Of a stretch of DNA of 64,000 nucleotides, positions 1 to 8,648 are shown in pieces. A program made the translations under genes and the position numbers. Under the pieces are notes generated by a model. The model was not told the origin of the DNA. It was given only the letters and a program-made list of their open reading frames with translations, and ran no database searches. The DNA is from an uncultured Alistipes sp. (GTDB taxonomy: Bacteria; Bacteroidota; Bacteroidia; Bacteroidales; UBA932). Numbering within the stretch: position 1 is the first letter of the stretch; each line of letters opens with the position of its first letter. The stretch spans positions 1 through 64,000 of the forward strand of contig URSC01000001.1 of NCBI GenBank assembly GCA_900550465.1, given 5' to 3'.

Positions 1-2338
1 CTGCTTTTCCCCGGTGGCGGCCGTCGGAGGAGTGTCCGACGGTACACACTACTCTGTTTCCGTTCATGAGCGATGCGCTCAGACATGAGTGAACGGTGAC
101 TGCGGCTCTTTGGTAAATGTCCGGAAAGTCCCTGTACCTTACCTCTATCACGGCGTCAGCTTTTCCCGAAGTGTTCTTTATGCCCTGAAGAGTATTTCCA
201 CCGGATATCCGGATATGCTCATTCCCGGATATGACAGTGTATTCCAGCGGATAATCGCTTGCCGGAATCGTCGTGCACTCCAGAGTGACGCTTTCGCCTT
301 CATAAATGTCCATGTGGCTGTCAATGCTGAGTACGGGCATGCTGACAGTTATATCAGCCCAGTCGTACGCCCCAGCATCCGTGGAGGCGGTGATCCTGCA
401 TTTTCCGGGTGCTGCCGGTGTTACTGTACCGTCATTCTTTACATCCGCGACAGCGGGATCCGAGGAGGACCATGTAATGCCTATGTCCGACGGAGAGAGT
501 TCCTGAGGTACCAGTTTTACGGAGTTCCCCGGATACATGGTGCTTATACGGTCCTGCAGGGATATTTTTCCTGCACTGACAGTGAACTCGTGGGTGTCGG
601 TTATTCCGTTGGCAGTGCCTTTCAGGGTATAAGTGCCTATCACGCCGCTCTGGACTCCAGGGTTGGATACCGTTATCCTGTTTCCCGAGACTGCGGCTCC
701 TGACTCATGTCCGCTGTTGACAGTGAGGCTGAGGGATGGCTCCGCGGCAGGCACTGATGTGAAAGGTATCTCTATCGGAGCATTGTACCCTGGGTACAGG
801 ATGTCCGGCATGTCTCCTAATTTGAAAGATTTGTCCTTTATGGTAATGAATGCTGTGTCTTTCAGAGAATTGGCTTTGGTGGAGACAATTATGCGCACCT
901 CCCCTGATTTGACCGCTGTGACTGTCCCGTTATCTGATACCGTGGCCGTGCCTGTGTCGGAAGAGACCCATGTGACGCCCTTGTCATTGGCGTTTTCCGG
1001 AAGTACCTCCGCACTGAGAGTCAGCTCGTCACCGGTGTACATATCAGCCTGTTCCGGACTGACGGTAACGGATGTGGGGAATTTATAGGTGTCTACCTTT
1101 ACCCTGGCGCTGCCGCTTACCCCGCTTCCGTCGACGGCCGTGGCCGTGATAATGCAGGAACCGTCGGATACCGCTGTGACTGTTCCGTCAGGGGCGACTA
1201 CAGCGACGTCCTCATCATCCGAGCTCCAGCTGACTCCTGGGTTCTCTGCGGATAAAGGCAGTACAGTGGCCGTGTACCGGTATTCTTCTCCGGCATCCCG
1301 GAATGTCCTGGATTCAGGGGATACTGAAATGGAAGTGACCAGGTTTTTCATGCCCGAGACATCGATTCTCCAGCTCTCCTCATTGATTCCCGAACCGGTG
1401 AAGCGCGTACGGCAGGTATACATGGTGTTGCGCAGTACATCGAAGTTGTCCAGACGCTGTCCGTCATGAAGATAGTAACGGTAGACAAGACTGTCGCTGT
1501 AATGCTCCGGACTCCTGTAGTCGACATGCAGCTCAACGAACGTGCACAGGTCTCCGTACGGATCCGGGGGAATATGGGAGGATTCGTCCACATTGGAGGA
1601 AAGCAGGTCTCCCTGAGCGTTCTCCGGAAGATAGAAATCCACGCCTCCGGAAAATATCTTTTCCAGTCCGTCCCCCTCTATGCTGAGGCCCTCCGCAAAT
1701 ACGTCATCAGCGGTGACGGCCCTGCTGCCGCGGGAGAAATAACTTACTTTCCTGTTCATGTTTCTCAGCATTACCTTATGAATCCTGAAGGTGGAAATAT
1801 CGCTGTCCAGTCCGGAGGTGTCCGCGATGATCCTGAATCTGGACAGCATCCTGGTCAGAGGAATGCTGAGGGAACTGCCGTCCTCTATCCTGATTCCTGT
1901 CACCCGTCCGGACATCGGAATTGCGCCGGAAGCATTGACTATATCCCCGGGTGCCTGCAGGTCCCAGGTCAGGGCCATCAGTCCGGTACTGTCCGAAATG
2001 CCGGGTGATTCTGTCAGGTCGCCTGAATTGGCGGTGACATACACTGAATAAGTACCTCCAGAACTGATGCCGAGTTCCAGGCTCTCTCCCGGGTCCTCGA
2101 TATAGGCGTAATCCATCAGATGCCCGGTCGTGCAGTTGTATATGAAAATGTTGACGTCGGTAACGGCAACCGCATTGACGTCCGGAACGGCTTTGGTGCC
2201 GGCTCTTTCTTCGAGCAGAAGTCTCAGGTTAACAGTAGTGACAGGCTCTGCGGACTCAGTCGGGTCCTCCTTCTCGCACGCGGCGGCGCTCATAAGCAGT
2301 CCCGCGGCAAGTATGATAGCGGCTTTGGAGTTCATCAT
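1..2338 (-). CDS. Fimbrial tip-like lipoprotein with Ig-like (Big_2) repeats, partial at the left edge
   Basis: This is an open frame of 779 codons with no stop before the window edge, so the gene is partial. It begins with a lipoprotein signal peptide whose lipobox SAAAC puts the Cys at about residue 21. The N-terminal third resembles fimbrillin-type subunits of Bacteroidales (DUF4906-like, inferred from the overall pattern). From about residue 330 onward there are successive bacterial Ig-like modules with the recurrent pattern VSWSSDDEDVAVVAPDG followed by G-x-ITATA. Its ATG overlaps the stop of the upstream Mfa2-like gene (ATGA at 2338-2335), so translation is probably coupled. It is the third gene of a fimbrial operon and I infer a tip or accessory adhesin of type V pili on the outer surface. 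The family assignment of the first domain is less sure than the Ig repeats. Confidence 0.75.
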   Translation of the reverse strand, partial: MMNSKAAIILAAGLLMSAAACEKEDPTESAEPVTTVNLRLLLEERAGTKAVPDVNAVAVTDVNIFIYNCTTGHLMDYAYIEDPGESLELGISSGGTYSVYVTANSGDLTESPGISDSTGLMALTWDLQAPGDIVNASGAIPMSGRVTGIRIEDGSSLSIPLTRMLSRFRIIADTSGLDSDISTFRIHKVMLRNMNRKVSYFSRGSRAVTADDVFAEGLSIEGDGLEKIFSGGVDFYLPENAQGDLLSSNVDESSHIPPDPYGDLCTFVELHVDYRSPEHYSDSLVYRYYLHDGQRLDNFDVLRNTMYTCRTRFTGSGINEESWRIDVSGMKNLVTSISVSPESRTFRDAGEEYRYTATVLPLSAENPGVSWSSDDEDVAVVAPDGTVTAVSDGSCIITATAVDGSGVSGSARVKVDTYKFPTSVTVSPEQADMYTGDELTLSAEVLPENANDKGVTWVSSDTGTATVSDNGTVTAVKSGEVRIIVSTKANSLKDTAFITIKDKSFKLGDMPDILYPGYNAPIEIPFTSVPAAEPSLSLTVNSGHESGAAVSGNRITVSNPGVQSGVIGTYTLKGTANGITDTHEFTVSAGKISLQDRISTMYPGNSVKLVPQELSPSDIGITWSSSDPAVADVKNDGTVTPAAPGKCRITASTDAGAYDWADITVSMPVLSIDSHMDIYEGESVTLECTTIPASDYPLEYTVISGNEHIRISGGNTLQGIKNTSGKADAVIEVRYRDFPDIYQRAAVTVHSCLSASLMNGNRVVCTVGHSSDGRHRGKA

Positions 2339-3141
2339 ATCGAAATTTCTACATGTCGGTTATAATTCCAGTCAACAGGACTGACAGTTATCGAGGCACG
2401 GGCAAAATCGACCGTGACATAGACATCCCCGAGCTCATCGTCGTCCATGCTCATTCCGGTCTGCCTTATATATTCCGCAAGTTCCATGCGGATCAGAGGT
2501 ACGTCGGCACCGCTGCTGACTGTGCTGACGGTAAGGGATAAATTTTCTCCGGCCAGTCTCGTAAGCCTGGAGGAGTACTCGTAGTACCACCCGCTGCTGT
2601 CCGGCAGATGCCGCGGGGCGGGCGAATGCGAATATGCCCCGGTAATGATATTGCCGTGCAGGTCATATCCGACAGACGAGGATTCCACGCATATTTTCAG
2701 GCTGTCTGTATCAGTGGTCTGTCCGAGAATCCGGATATGGAGCCCAATGAAATTTCTCATGACCCTTACAGTGTCCGAAGAGAGCTCGGAAGAATATTCC
2801 GCTGAGAAAAAACAGGTGTACAGGCTGTCGGCCTGCTCTCCGGCAGGGACCGTGTATCCTCTGTCGTATACCATGCCGGCAGGATTCCCGAAAGCGGCGA
2901 CGGAGAGCCGTCCTTTGCGTACCGGAATCTCATATCCGGACAGGAACCCGTCCCTGTAGACAGTGTCCCGGTATGTGATTCCGTCCTCATGTTCCAGTAT
3001 CAGGTGGATGAGCCCGACTTCCTCAGGTGTGGACGACAGGTCCAGTGTAAGGTATGTCGGACACCCTGTCCTGTCCTCCAGGATGCATGACTGTGCGGCG
3101 AGCACGGACGCGATGACGGCCATTGTCATCATTAGTTTCAT
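2335..3141 (-). CDS. Mfa2/FimB-family fimbrial anchor lipoprotein
   Basis: This 268-residue protein starts with a short signal peptide and the lipobox AAQSC (Cys19). It is followed at once by the EDRTGCPTYLTLDL segment typical of the Mfa2/FimB family, which anchors the type V pilus and limits its length in the outer membrane. Two beta-sandwich (transthyretin-like) domains are expected from the family. It lies 18 bp after the fimbrillin gene and overlaps the next gene by 4 bp (ATGA), so the three genes form one operon. In Porphyromonas the anchor follows the stalk subunit in the same way. The start at 3141 gives a complete signal peptide; Met4 or Met5 would shorten it. Confidence 0.82.
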   Translation of the reverse strand: MKLMMTMAVIASVLAAQSCILEDRTGCPTYLTLDLSSTPEEVGLIHLILEHEDGITYRDTVYRDGFLSGYEIPVRKGRLSVAAFGNPAGMVYDRGYTVPAGEQADSLYTCFFSAEYSSELSSDTVRVMRNFIGLHIRILGQTTDTDSLKICVESSSVGYDLHGNIITGAYSHSPAPRHLPDSSGWYYEYSSRLTRLAGENLSLTVSTVSSGADVPLIRMELAEYIRQTGMSMDDDELGDVYVTVDFARASITVSPVDWNYNRHVEISI

Positions 3142-3159
3142 GGTAAGGAGTGTATTATG

Positions 3160-4242
3160 TTAGAATACCTTGTCGAAATGCGGAATTACGTCCCATGCGT
3201 TTACGTTGAGACTCAGCTCCAGAGTCCCCGGCACCAGGGGAGTGTCAGGGTCCAGGGAGCCGGGACGGGTGACGGTTATGCCGTATGAGTATACACAGTT
3301 GCCGCTGATTCCGCTGACTGTTTCCTCATCCGGTTCGGTAAGACCGTAGCCGGCCTGGTTGACAGGAATGGGGTAGTAGTAGGTCACACCGTCCAGATCG
3401 GCCTGCAGAACCAGTTTCGTGGATGCGGGGATGTCGTCTGTTTCGTTCGAGTAGCAGTAGAAATAATGCGGAGAGGTGTATCCCTCATCTCCTATGACAT
3501 CCGGGATATTGTCCATGAGCAGTCCTGCCTCTGCCGTGCTGTTGACATCATCTCCGATAAGTCCGCCCTGGTTGAGAATCAGCGGGACAGCAGGGGAAGA
3601 GCCGTCATGCAGATACTTTTCCGCATGGGCATTGACGAGGAACATCCGGCAGTTGCTCAGCCTCATCCCTGCGTACGGACCGCCTGCGAAATCAGTTCTG
3701 ACCGAGGTCACGCATATCCTAGAGACCAGTCTGGAGACACTTACAGCTACGGATGTCGTTATTCCCAGTGTCTGTTCAGTCTCTCCGTACATGGTGAAAT
3801 CTCCGCATGTCTCGTCTTTGAGCAGGGCTGTCATGGACCTGAAGGTCTCCAGGGTAGTGATTCCGGTATATGTCCCTATATTTGAATTTGCTATTACGCA
3901 GATGAGCTTCTCTCCTGTCGTGGTGGATATCTCAATGTCTGAAAGGGAGCCGCCCTCGAATCTCCGGTAGGTGTCAAGCTTGTGATAACCGGCAGATGCG
4001 GGGTCGCCCTTGCGGAAAATGAAAATATCCAGGGTGTTGATGATGTTGTCCTGTTCCTGGGTCTGGGACAGTGTGGATCTGGTGGATGTGACCGGCACCA
4101 ATGACAGGGTCAGGGTAGATGGCTTGCCCTCCTCCACCTCTTTTTCACATAGTGTGCATGTCTCCGGCTGACATGAAGTGAGTCCGGCGTGCAGGACTCC
4201 GAGCAGGGCCGCTGCGCTTAAGGTTGAAATAAAATTTCTCAT
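3160..4242 (-). CDS. FimA/Mfa1-like fimbrillin (major fimbrial subunit lipoprotein)
   Basis: The 360-residue product begins MRNFISTLSAAALLG and has the lipobox LTSC with Cys24. The open frame extends 55 codons further upstream, but that extension is not signal-like and spans the promoter, so I start at 4242. After the leader comes a fimbrillin-type sequence (STLTLSLVPV, then NTLDIFIF) that ends in NVNAWDVIPH, a common C-terminal pattern in Bacteroidales fimbrillins. Type V subunits are exported as lipoproteins, cleaved at the surface and polymerised by donor-strand exchange. It is first in the operon, ahead of the anchor and tip-like genes, which fits a stalk subunit. A -7 box lies at 4276-4283. 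Confidence 0.78.
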   Translation of the reverse strand: MRNFISTLSAAALLGVLHAGLTSCQPETCTLCEKEVEEGKPSTLTLSLVPVTSTRSTLSQTQEQDNIINTLDIFIFRKGDPASAGYHKLDTYRRFEGGSLSDIEISTTTGEKLICVIANSNIGTYTGITTLETFRSMTALLKDETCGDFTMYGETEQTLGITTSVAVSVSRLVSRICVTSVRTDFAGGPYAGMRLSNCRMFLVNAHAEKYLHDGSSPAVPLILNQGGLIGDDVNSTAEAGLLMDNIPDVIGDEGYTSPHYFYCYSNETDDIPASTKLVLQADLDGVTYYYPIPVNQAGYGLTEPDEETVSGISGNCVYSYGITVTRPGSLDPDTPLVPGTLELSLNVNAWDVIPHFDKVF

Positions 4243-4275
4243 GTTGAAATTGTTTTTATGGTTTTTGACTGGGGA

Positions 4276-4283
4276 CAAATGTA
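4276..4283 (-). promoter_or_regulatory. -7 promoter box of the fimbrial operon
   Basis: On the minus strand this reads TACATTTG, a full match to the Bacteroidetes -7 consensus TAnnTTTG, about 34 bp before the fimbrillin ATG. No clear -33 TTG is present at the usual spacing. The rest of 4243-4485 is A+T-rich and I see no gene or long repeat in it. Confidence 0.45.
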
Positions 4284-4485
4284 AGGCGACATAACCGGAT
4301 AAAAAAGTCATAATCATGTAATTATCAAGTTGTTGGGGAATTATAAAAAATGTATTTTTTATATATTCCCCCATATCCTGCAAATCAGCCGGATGCGCAT
4401 CTTTCATTCAAAAAAACTGTGGTTGGAAATATGTGTTTCTAAAAATGTATAATTTTACGGGCGGAAGTAAAAAGACGTAATAATC

Positions 4486-5235
4486 ATGAATGTAATAGTT
4501 ATCGGAGCCACATCGGGTATAGGCCGCGCCGTAGCGGAGATCTATGCGGGGCAGGGACATAGGGTAGGAGTGACAGGACGCCGGGGAAATCTTCTGGAAG
4601 AGTTTGCCTCCGCAAGACCCGCCGGCAGTGTATATACAAAGGTGTTCGATGTCTCGGACGATTCAGCGACGGAGTCTCTCGCTGCTCTGGTCCGTGAAAT
4701 GGGCGGGGTGGACGTATGTCTTTATTCGTCCGGGTACGGTCATACCAACTCGGACCTGGAGCCTTCCCTGGAGCTGGGACAGATAGATGTCAACGCGAAA
4801 GGTTTTGTAAGATGTGCTGTATGGCTGTTCAATTACTGGGCAGGCAATGGACTCAGAGGGCATCTGGCAGTTATTTCATCAGTCGCCTCCATTCTGCCGC
4901 TAGGTGTGTGCCCTTCCTATTCGGCCACTAAGAAATTCGAGGCATTCTATACCGAAGCCCTCCGCCAGCTGGCGGTGATACGCAAGGCGGATATAAGGAT
5001 GACTGTGATAAAGCCAGGTTTCGTGGACACTGATTTCATACACGGGCGTCATTTTCCCATGACCATCCGCAGGGACAGAGCGGCAGCGCTGATAGTACGC
5101 GCTATAAAACGCCATAAAAAAACAGCGGTGATAGACAGACGGTGGGCTGCACTTGGCATGCTCATGCGTCTGCTTCCGTCTCCGCTGTGGAACTGGTCAG
5201 GCCGTTTTTTCCGGCCCTATAAGGACATGTTCTAG
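4486..5235 (+). CDS. Short-chain dehydrogenase/reductase (SDR family)
   Basis: The 249-residue protein is a classical SDR. It has the nucleotide-binding motif GATSGIG at residues 7-13, an active-site Tyr145 and Lys149 in YSATK, and a Ser near 131-135. Length and motif spacing are normal for NAD(P)H-dependent oxidoreductases. The substrate cannot be told from sequence. The C-terminal tail is basic and hydrophobic (LLPSPLWNW and after), which could allow membrane contact. It stands alone between the divergent fimbrial operon and the convergent DUF3276 gene, whose stop is only 12 bp away. Start chosen at the first ATG, directly before the Rossmann strand. Confidence 0.85.
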   Translation: MNVIVIGATSGIGRAVAEIYAGQGHRVGVTGRRGNLLEEFASARPAGSVYTKVFDVSDDSATESLAALVREMGGVDVCLYSSGYGHTNSDLEPSLELGQIDVNAKGFVRCAVWLFNYWAGNGLRGHLAVISSVASILPLGVCPSYSATKKFEAFYTEALRQLAVIRKADIRMTVIKPGFVDTDFIHGRHFPMTIRRDRAAALIVRAIKRHKKTAVIDRRWAALGMLMRLLPSPLWNWSGRFFRPYKDMF

Positions 5236-5247
5236 TCCGTCAGGACT

Positions 5248-5631
5248 CTAGAGCTCCTCGAAATCTACGTTCGAGAACTGCGTGCCGCCCTCGTTGTCTC
5301 CGTGGGCCGCGTTGCGGTGCTCCTCGTCCATTGTCCTTTCAATTACAGGAATGGGACATTTCTCCTTGATAAAGGCTATGACTTCCTCGAGTCCCTGTGT
5401 GAACTTCTCGAAGTCTTCCTTGTAGAGGAAAATTTTATGCTTGTCGTAGGCAAAGCGGCCGTCTTTCTCTATTCTCCTCTTGCTCTCTGTGATAGTGAGA
5501 TAGTAGTCATTGCCCTTGGTTGCCTTCACATCGAAAAAGTATGTCCTTTTTCCCGCGCGCACCGGTCTTGAGTATACATCGTCACCGTTGCGGTCCATAG
5601 CTGCTGCATTATCAATGTCTTCTGAATACAT
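5248..5631 (-). CDS. DUF3276 Pur-alpha-like nucleic-acid-binding protein
   Basis: The 127-residue protein contains the conserved block RPVRAGKRTYFFDVK followed by DYYLTITESKR, which marks the DUF3276 (PUR-alpha-like) family of Bacteroidetes. Members adopt the Whirly-like PUR fold and bind single-stranded DNA or RNA; a physiological role is not settled. The N-terminus (about residues 1-20) and the C-terminus from about residue 100 are acidic and probably disordered. It is divergent from nusB, and the two -7 boxes lie about 23 bp apart. Confidence 0.85.
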   Translation of the reverse strand: MYSEDIDNAAAMDRNGDDVYSRPVRAGKRTYFFDVKATKGNDYYLTITESKRRIEKDGRFAYDKHKIFLYKEDFEKFTQGLEEVIAFIKEKCPIPVIERTMDEEHRNAAHGDNEGGTQFSNVDFEEL

Positions 5632-5657
5632 TTTAAATAAATTTTATAAAATTTGCA

Positions 5658-5665
5658 CAAATATA
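5658..5665 (-). promoter_or_regulatory. -7 promoter box for the DUF3276 gene
   Basis: Minus-strand TATATTTG matches TAnnTTTG and lies 27 bp before the ATG at 5631. No -33 TTG is evident. Confidence 0.5.
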
Positions 5666-5687
5666 GAGTTTTTTCTCATCTAAAAAT

Positions 5688-5695
5688 TATATTTG
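5688..5695 (+). promoter_or_regulatory. -7 promoter box for nusB
   Basis: Plus-strand TATATTTG matches TAnnTTTG and lies 22 bp before the ATG at 5718. It is back-to-back with the DUF3276 promoter. Confidence 0.5.
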
Positions 5696-5717
5696 CAAAA
5701 TGTTTTAAAAATATTGT

Positions 5718-6668
5718 ATGCTCAACCGTCGTCTGATAAGGATAAAAGTATTCAAAGTTCTTTACAGTGCTGTGGCCTCAGGCTCTGATTCTCTGATAGA
5801 AGCCGAGAAAACACTGATGCATTCATGTGAGAGAACGCTCTACTTATATTACTTCATGCTCAACTCCGCGCTGGCTCTCCGGAACGCGGCTGCGGCCAGG
5901 ATCGAGACAGGCCTGAAGAAATTCAACCCTACTCCGGAGGAGCGCAATCCGAATCGTAAGTTCGCCGAGAACCGGGTGTCCGCATATCTGGCGGATGATC
6001 CGCGGTTCGTAAAGTTCTGTGAGGATCACGGCCTGACATGGAGCGATGATCTGGCTCCTTTTATAAGGAAGACCCTTGCAGCGCTTCAGACCAGGGAGTA
6101 TTTCCGGAACTATATGGCATCTGAAAGCCGTTCGATGGAGGAGGACTGCGGACTGTTCATCGATATTTTCTCGGATCCGGAACTTTTCGAGGACAACTCG
6201 GACCTGGAATCCACCCTGGAGGATATGTCCCTGTACTGGACGGATGACCTGGGTTTCGTGCTTGCCTCGATAGTACGTAATCTGGAGGTGCTGCGTTCCA
6301 GGGGGACCATGCCGGTGCCCGGCGTCTTCCTCAAGGATGACGACAGGGAATTCGCAGTGGAGCTGCTGAAGGCAGCCATGATCGGCTACCGCAAGTACAT
6401 GGACCTGGTAGTGTCCAACACAAGCAACTGGGATCCGGACCGGGTGGTTACCACGGACCTCGTGCTGATAGTCCAGGGTGTGGCTGAGGCTGTCCGCTTC
6501 CCGAATATCCCTCTCAAGGTCACCATCAACGAGTATGTGGAGATATCCAAGTTCTACAGTACCGGCAACAGCAAGGTGTTTGTAAACGGCTTGCTGGACA
6601 GAATCCTGAGAAAGATGGCCGATACAGGAGAGGTGGTCAAGACAGGACGCGGCCTTATCGAGAATTAG
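5718..6668 (+). CDS. nusB: Transcription antitermination protein NusB
   Basis: The 316-residue product begins MLNRRLIRIKVFKVLYSAV, the usual NusB helix 1 pattern. Bacteroidetes NusB proteins are about twice the length of E. coli NusB, with an inserted or extended N-terminal half and the conserved NusB helical domain in the C-terminal 150 residues (for example the segment DLVLIVQGVAEAVRFP and the final KVFVNGLLDRILRKM). NusB joins NusE (S10) on boxA RNA and supports antitermination of rRNA transcription. It is followed by yajC, the order common in Bacteroidetes. Confidence 0.88.
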   Translation: MLNRRLIRIKVFKVLYSAVASGSDSLIEAEKTLMHSCERTLYLYYFMLNSALALRNAAAARIETGLKKFNPTPEERNPNRKFAENRVSAYLADDPRFVKFCEDHGLTWSDDLAPFIRKTLAALQTREYFRNYMASESRSMEEDCGLFIDIFSDPELFEDNSDLESTLEDMSLYWTDDLGFVLASIVRNLEVLRSRGTMPVPGVFLKDDDREFAVELLKAAMIGYRKYMDLVVSNTSNWDPDRVVTTDLVLIVQGVAEAVRFPNIPLKVTINEYVEISKFYSTGNSKVFVNGLLDRILRKMADTGEVVKTGRGLIEN

Positions 6669-6679
6669 AAAATTTGACT

Positions 6680-6687
6680 ATATTTGT
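6680..6687 (+). promoter_or_regulatory. -7 promoter box for yajC
   Basis: TATATTTG in the 52-bp gap between nusB and yajC is a full match to TAnnTTTG, 33 bp before the yajC ATG. It suggests that yajC and the genes after it can be transcribed apart from nusB. Confidence 0.45.
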
Positions 6688-6720
6688 TCAATCAATTACA
6701 AACTTTAAAGAAAAGAAACA

Positions 6721-7056
6721 ATGAATCTCTTAACAATGTTCCTTCTCCAGACTCAGGCCCAGCCTCAGGGTGAGCCTACATTCTTTCAGCAGTATTCGTT
6801 CCTGATACTGATGATCCTCATCTTCGTGGTGATGTATTTCTTCATGATCCGCCCCCAGCAGAAAAAGCAGAAAGAGGTGGTGAAATGGAGGGAGTCCCTG
6901 AAGAAAGGAGACAAAATAGTGACTGTAGGCGGTATTTACGGTACTGTAGCGGAGGTGAAGGATACATTCCTTATTGTCGAGATTGACGCCAATGTGAGAA
7001 TTCGCGTCGACAAGTCTTCCGTTGTGAAGGACATTACTGACGTCCAGAACAGATAA
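6721..7056 (+). CDS. yajC: Preprotein translocase subunit YajC
   Basis: This 111-residue membrane protein has one transmembrane helix at about residues 25-43 followed by the diagnostic FMIRPQQKKQKE and the GDKIVTVGGIYGTV block of YajC. YajC associates with SecDF in the inner membrane and assists the Sec translocon. The short N-terminal segment before the helix is Gln-rich. It sits in a nusB-yajC-YbbR-coaE cluster. Confidence 0.93.
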   Translation: MNLLTMFLLQTQAQPQGEPTFFQQYSFLILMILIFVVMYFFMIRPQQKKQKEVVKWRESLKKGDKIVTVGGIYGTVAEVKDTFLIVEIDANVRIRVDKSSVVKDITDVQNR

Positions 7057-7067
7057 TAACCGCTCAG

Positions 7068-8045
7068 ATGGCTTTGGGAAGCGGAATAGGCGATACGGCG
7101 AAAGATGGAAAGGAGTGGCTGCTGCTGCTGCTTTCCCTCTTTCTTGCTTTCATTATATGGCTGCTGCACAGCCTGTCGCTTAGATATTCCGTCTTCTTTG
7201 AGTACAATGTGGCTCTCAACTCTTCCCTGGAAGGGCGTTCCCGCAGTTCCGTGTCGGAAGACGTGCTGATCGTCAGGGGACGTTCCGAGGGCTATTACAT
7301 CCTGCGTCAGCGGATAGGACGCCGCAAGACTCTGGAAGTGACTGTTCCTCCTGCCAATATAATCCATAAAGGAGGCGATATGTTCGCAGTGGGTTGCGAA
7401 AGTATAAAGAGCAATGTAATAGAGGCTCTCGGCGGTAATGTCGAACTCGAGTTCATAGTCTCCGACTCTCTCAATTTCGAATTCCCCCGCATTACCAGCA
7501 AGCGGGTTCCCGTGGTTCCTAAGACATCGATAGTCTTCGACGGCCAGTATATGCCTTTGGGCAGGATTGACATGCGTCCTGACAGTGTGGATATCTACGG
7601 CGACGCGCGGCTGCTGGAGACAGTAGACTCGGTGATGACCGAGACGATATCTGCGACAGGGGTGGACGGTCCGATTCAGGGCATCTGTTCTCTTGTCCCC
7701 ATCCGCAGGGTAGAGTATTCCGAGGACAATATTTTCTATTCTATGAATGTGGTCCGGTATATCGAGGAGACAATGGAAATTCCAGTTACGGCGGTAGGTG
7801 TGCCTGAGGGGAAGGATCTTCTGGTTCTTCCTTCCACGGTGCGCATGACGTTCAGAAGGGAGTTCAGCAGCATTCAGTATGCTCCGGGTGATTTTGTCCT
7901 GGCTGTCGATTACGCGGATTTCATCAATACCATAGGGTCGGAACTGGTTCCGGAACTGATTTCGCGTCCTGACGGATTGATTTCGTGGGAGATAAATCCC
8001 CGTTATGTGGACTGTATCCTTCTGGAGGCCGAGGATGAGCCATGA
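7068..8045 (+). CDS. YbbR-like domain protein, membrane-anchored
   Basis: The 325-residue protein has one N-terminal transmembrane helix (about residues 16-34, WLLLLLSLFLAFIIWLL) and an extracytoplasmic portion with YbbR-like repeats, visible in the segment PRITSKRVPVVPKTSIVFDG. In Firmicutes YbbR (CdaR) controls the diadenylate cyclase CdaA; Bacteroidetes members in the yajC-coaE cluster have no demonstrated role that I can name, and no cyclase gene is in this window. Its stop overlaps the coaE start by 4 bp (ATGA), so the two are coupled. Confidence 0.75.
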   Translation: MALGSGIGDTAKDGKEWLLLLLSLFLAFIIWLLHSLSLRYSVFFEYNVALNSSLEGRSRSSVSEDVLIVRGRSEGYYILRQRIGRRKTLEVTVPPANIIHKGGDMFAVGCESIKSNVIEALGGNVELEFIVSDSLNFEFPRITSKRVPVVPKTSIVFDGQYMPLGRIDMRPDSVDIYGDARLLETVDSVMTETISATGVDGPIQGICSLVPIRRVEYSEDNIFYSMNVVRYIEETMEIPVTAVGVPEGKDLLVLPSTVRMTFRREFSSIQYAPGDFVLAVDYADFINTIGSELVPELISRPDGLISWEINPRYVDCILLEAEDEP

Positions 8046-8644
8046 TGAGGACACTGGCAGTCACAGGAGGTATAGGCAGCGGCAAGAGTTATGTGGTCCG
8101 GATGTTCGCTGCTCTCGGGGTTCCGGTTTACGATGCCGATACCCGGACGAAAGATCTTTATATTGCTGATAAAGAATTGCTTGATGAGCTTGAAACCATC
8201 CTCGGAGGACCTCTGATCAGGAACGGAGTGCTGGACAGGAAGTATATGGCATCCAGGATATTCCAGGATCCGGCTCTTCTGTCAAGGGTTGAGGCGGCGG
8301 TCTTTCCAAGAGTCATAGGGGACTTCAGGAGATGGAAGGATTCCGTGCCGGATGGCGGGAGCGGTTTTGTTATAATGGAATCGGCGATATATCTGGAGAA
8401 ACCGGTACTGGCAGGTACTGCTGACAAGGTCCTGACTGTGCTGTGTCCGCAGGAGACAAGAGTGGAGAGAGTCATGATCCGCTCGGGTCTGAGCAGAAGC
8501 CAGGTGCTGGAGCGGATGGCCAATCAGTGGGATGACAGGAGGCGCTCGGCTCTTTCTGACTTTACGGTCATCTCGGATTTCCGTCACCCGCTTTTGCCTC
8601 AGGTTTATGATATTTATTTGAAAATGAAACTTTTAAACAATTAA
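8042..8644 (+). CDS. coaE: Dephospho-CoA kinase
   Basis: The 200-residue protein has the P-loop TGGIGSGKS at residues 8-16, the early DADxxT block (YDADTRTKDL) and a long helical C-terminus, all as in CoaE. It catalyses ATP-dependent phosphorylation of dephospho-CoA, the last step of coenzyme A synthesis, in the cytoplasm. It starts inside the last codons of the YbbR gene and is followed after 4 bp by the DUF5606 gene. Length is normal for the family. Confidence 0.93.
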   Translation: MMRTLAVTGGIGSGKSYVVRMFAALGVPVYDADTRTKDLYIADKELLDELETILGGPLIRNGVLDRKYMASRIFQDPALLSRVEAAVFPRVIGDFRRWKDSVPDGGSGFVIMESAIYLEKPVLAGTADKVLTVLCPQETRVERVMIRSGLSRSQVLERMANQWDDRRRSALSDFTVISDFRHPLLPQVYDIYLKMKLLNN

Positions 8645-8648
8645 TACA

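Noticed and set aside
89..1469. Chain of plus-strand open frames over the left end
   Set aside because: They lie opposite a continuous minus-strand frame with a lipoprotein signal and Ig repeats; their translations lack family features and overlap each other.
4243..4485. Possible invertible promoter for the fimbrial operon
   Set aside because: No inverted repeats flank the promoter and no site-specific recombinase gene is nearby.
5225..5260. Possible bidirectional terminator between the SDR and DUF3276 genes
   Set aside because: Only a 5-bp stem (AGTCC/GGACT) with no T-run could be found.
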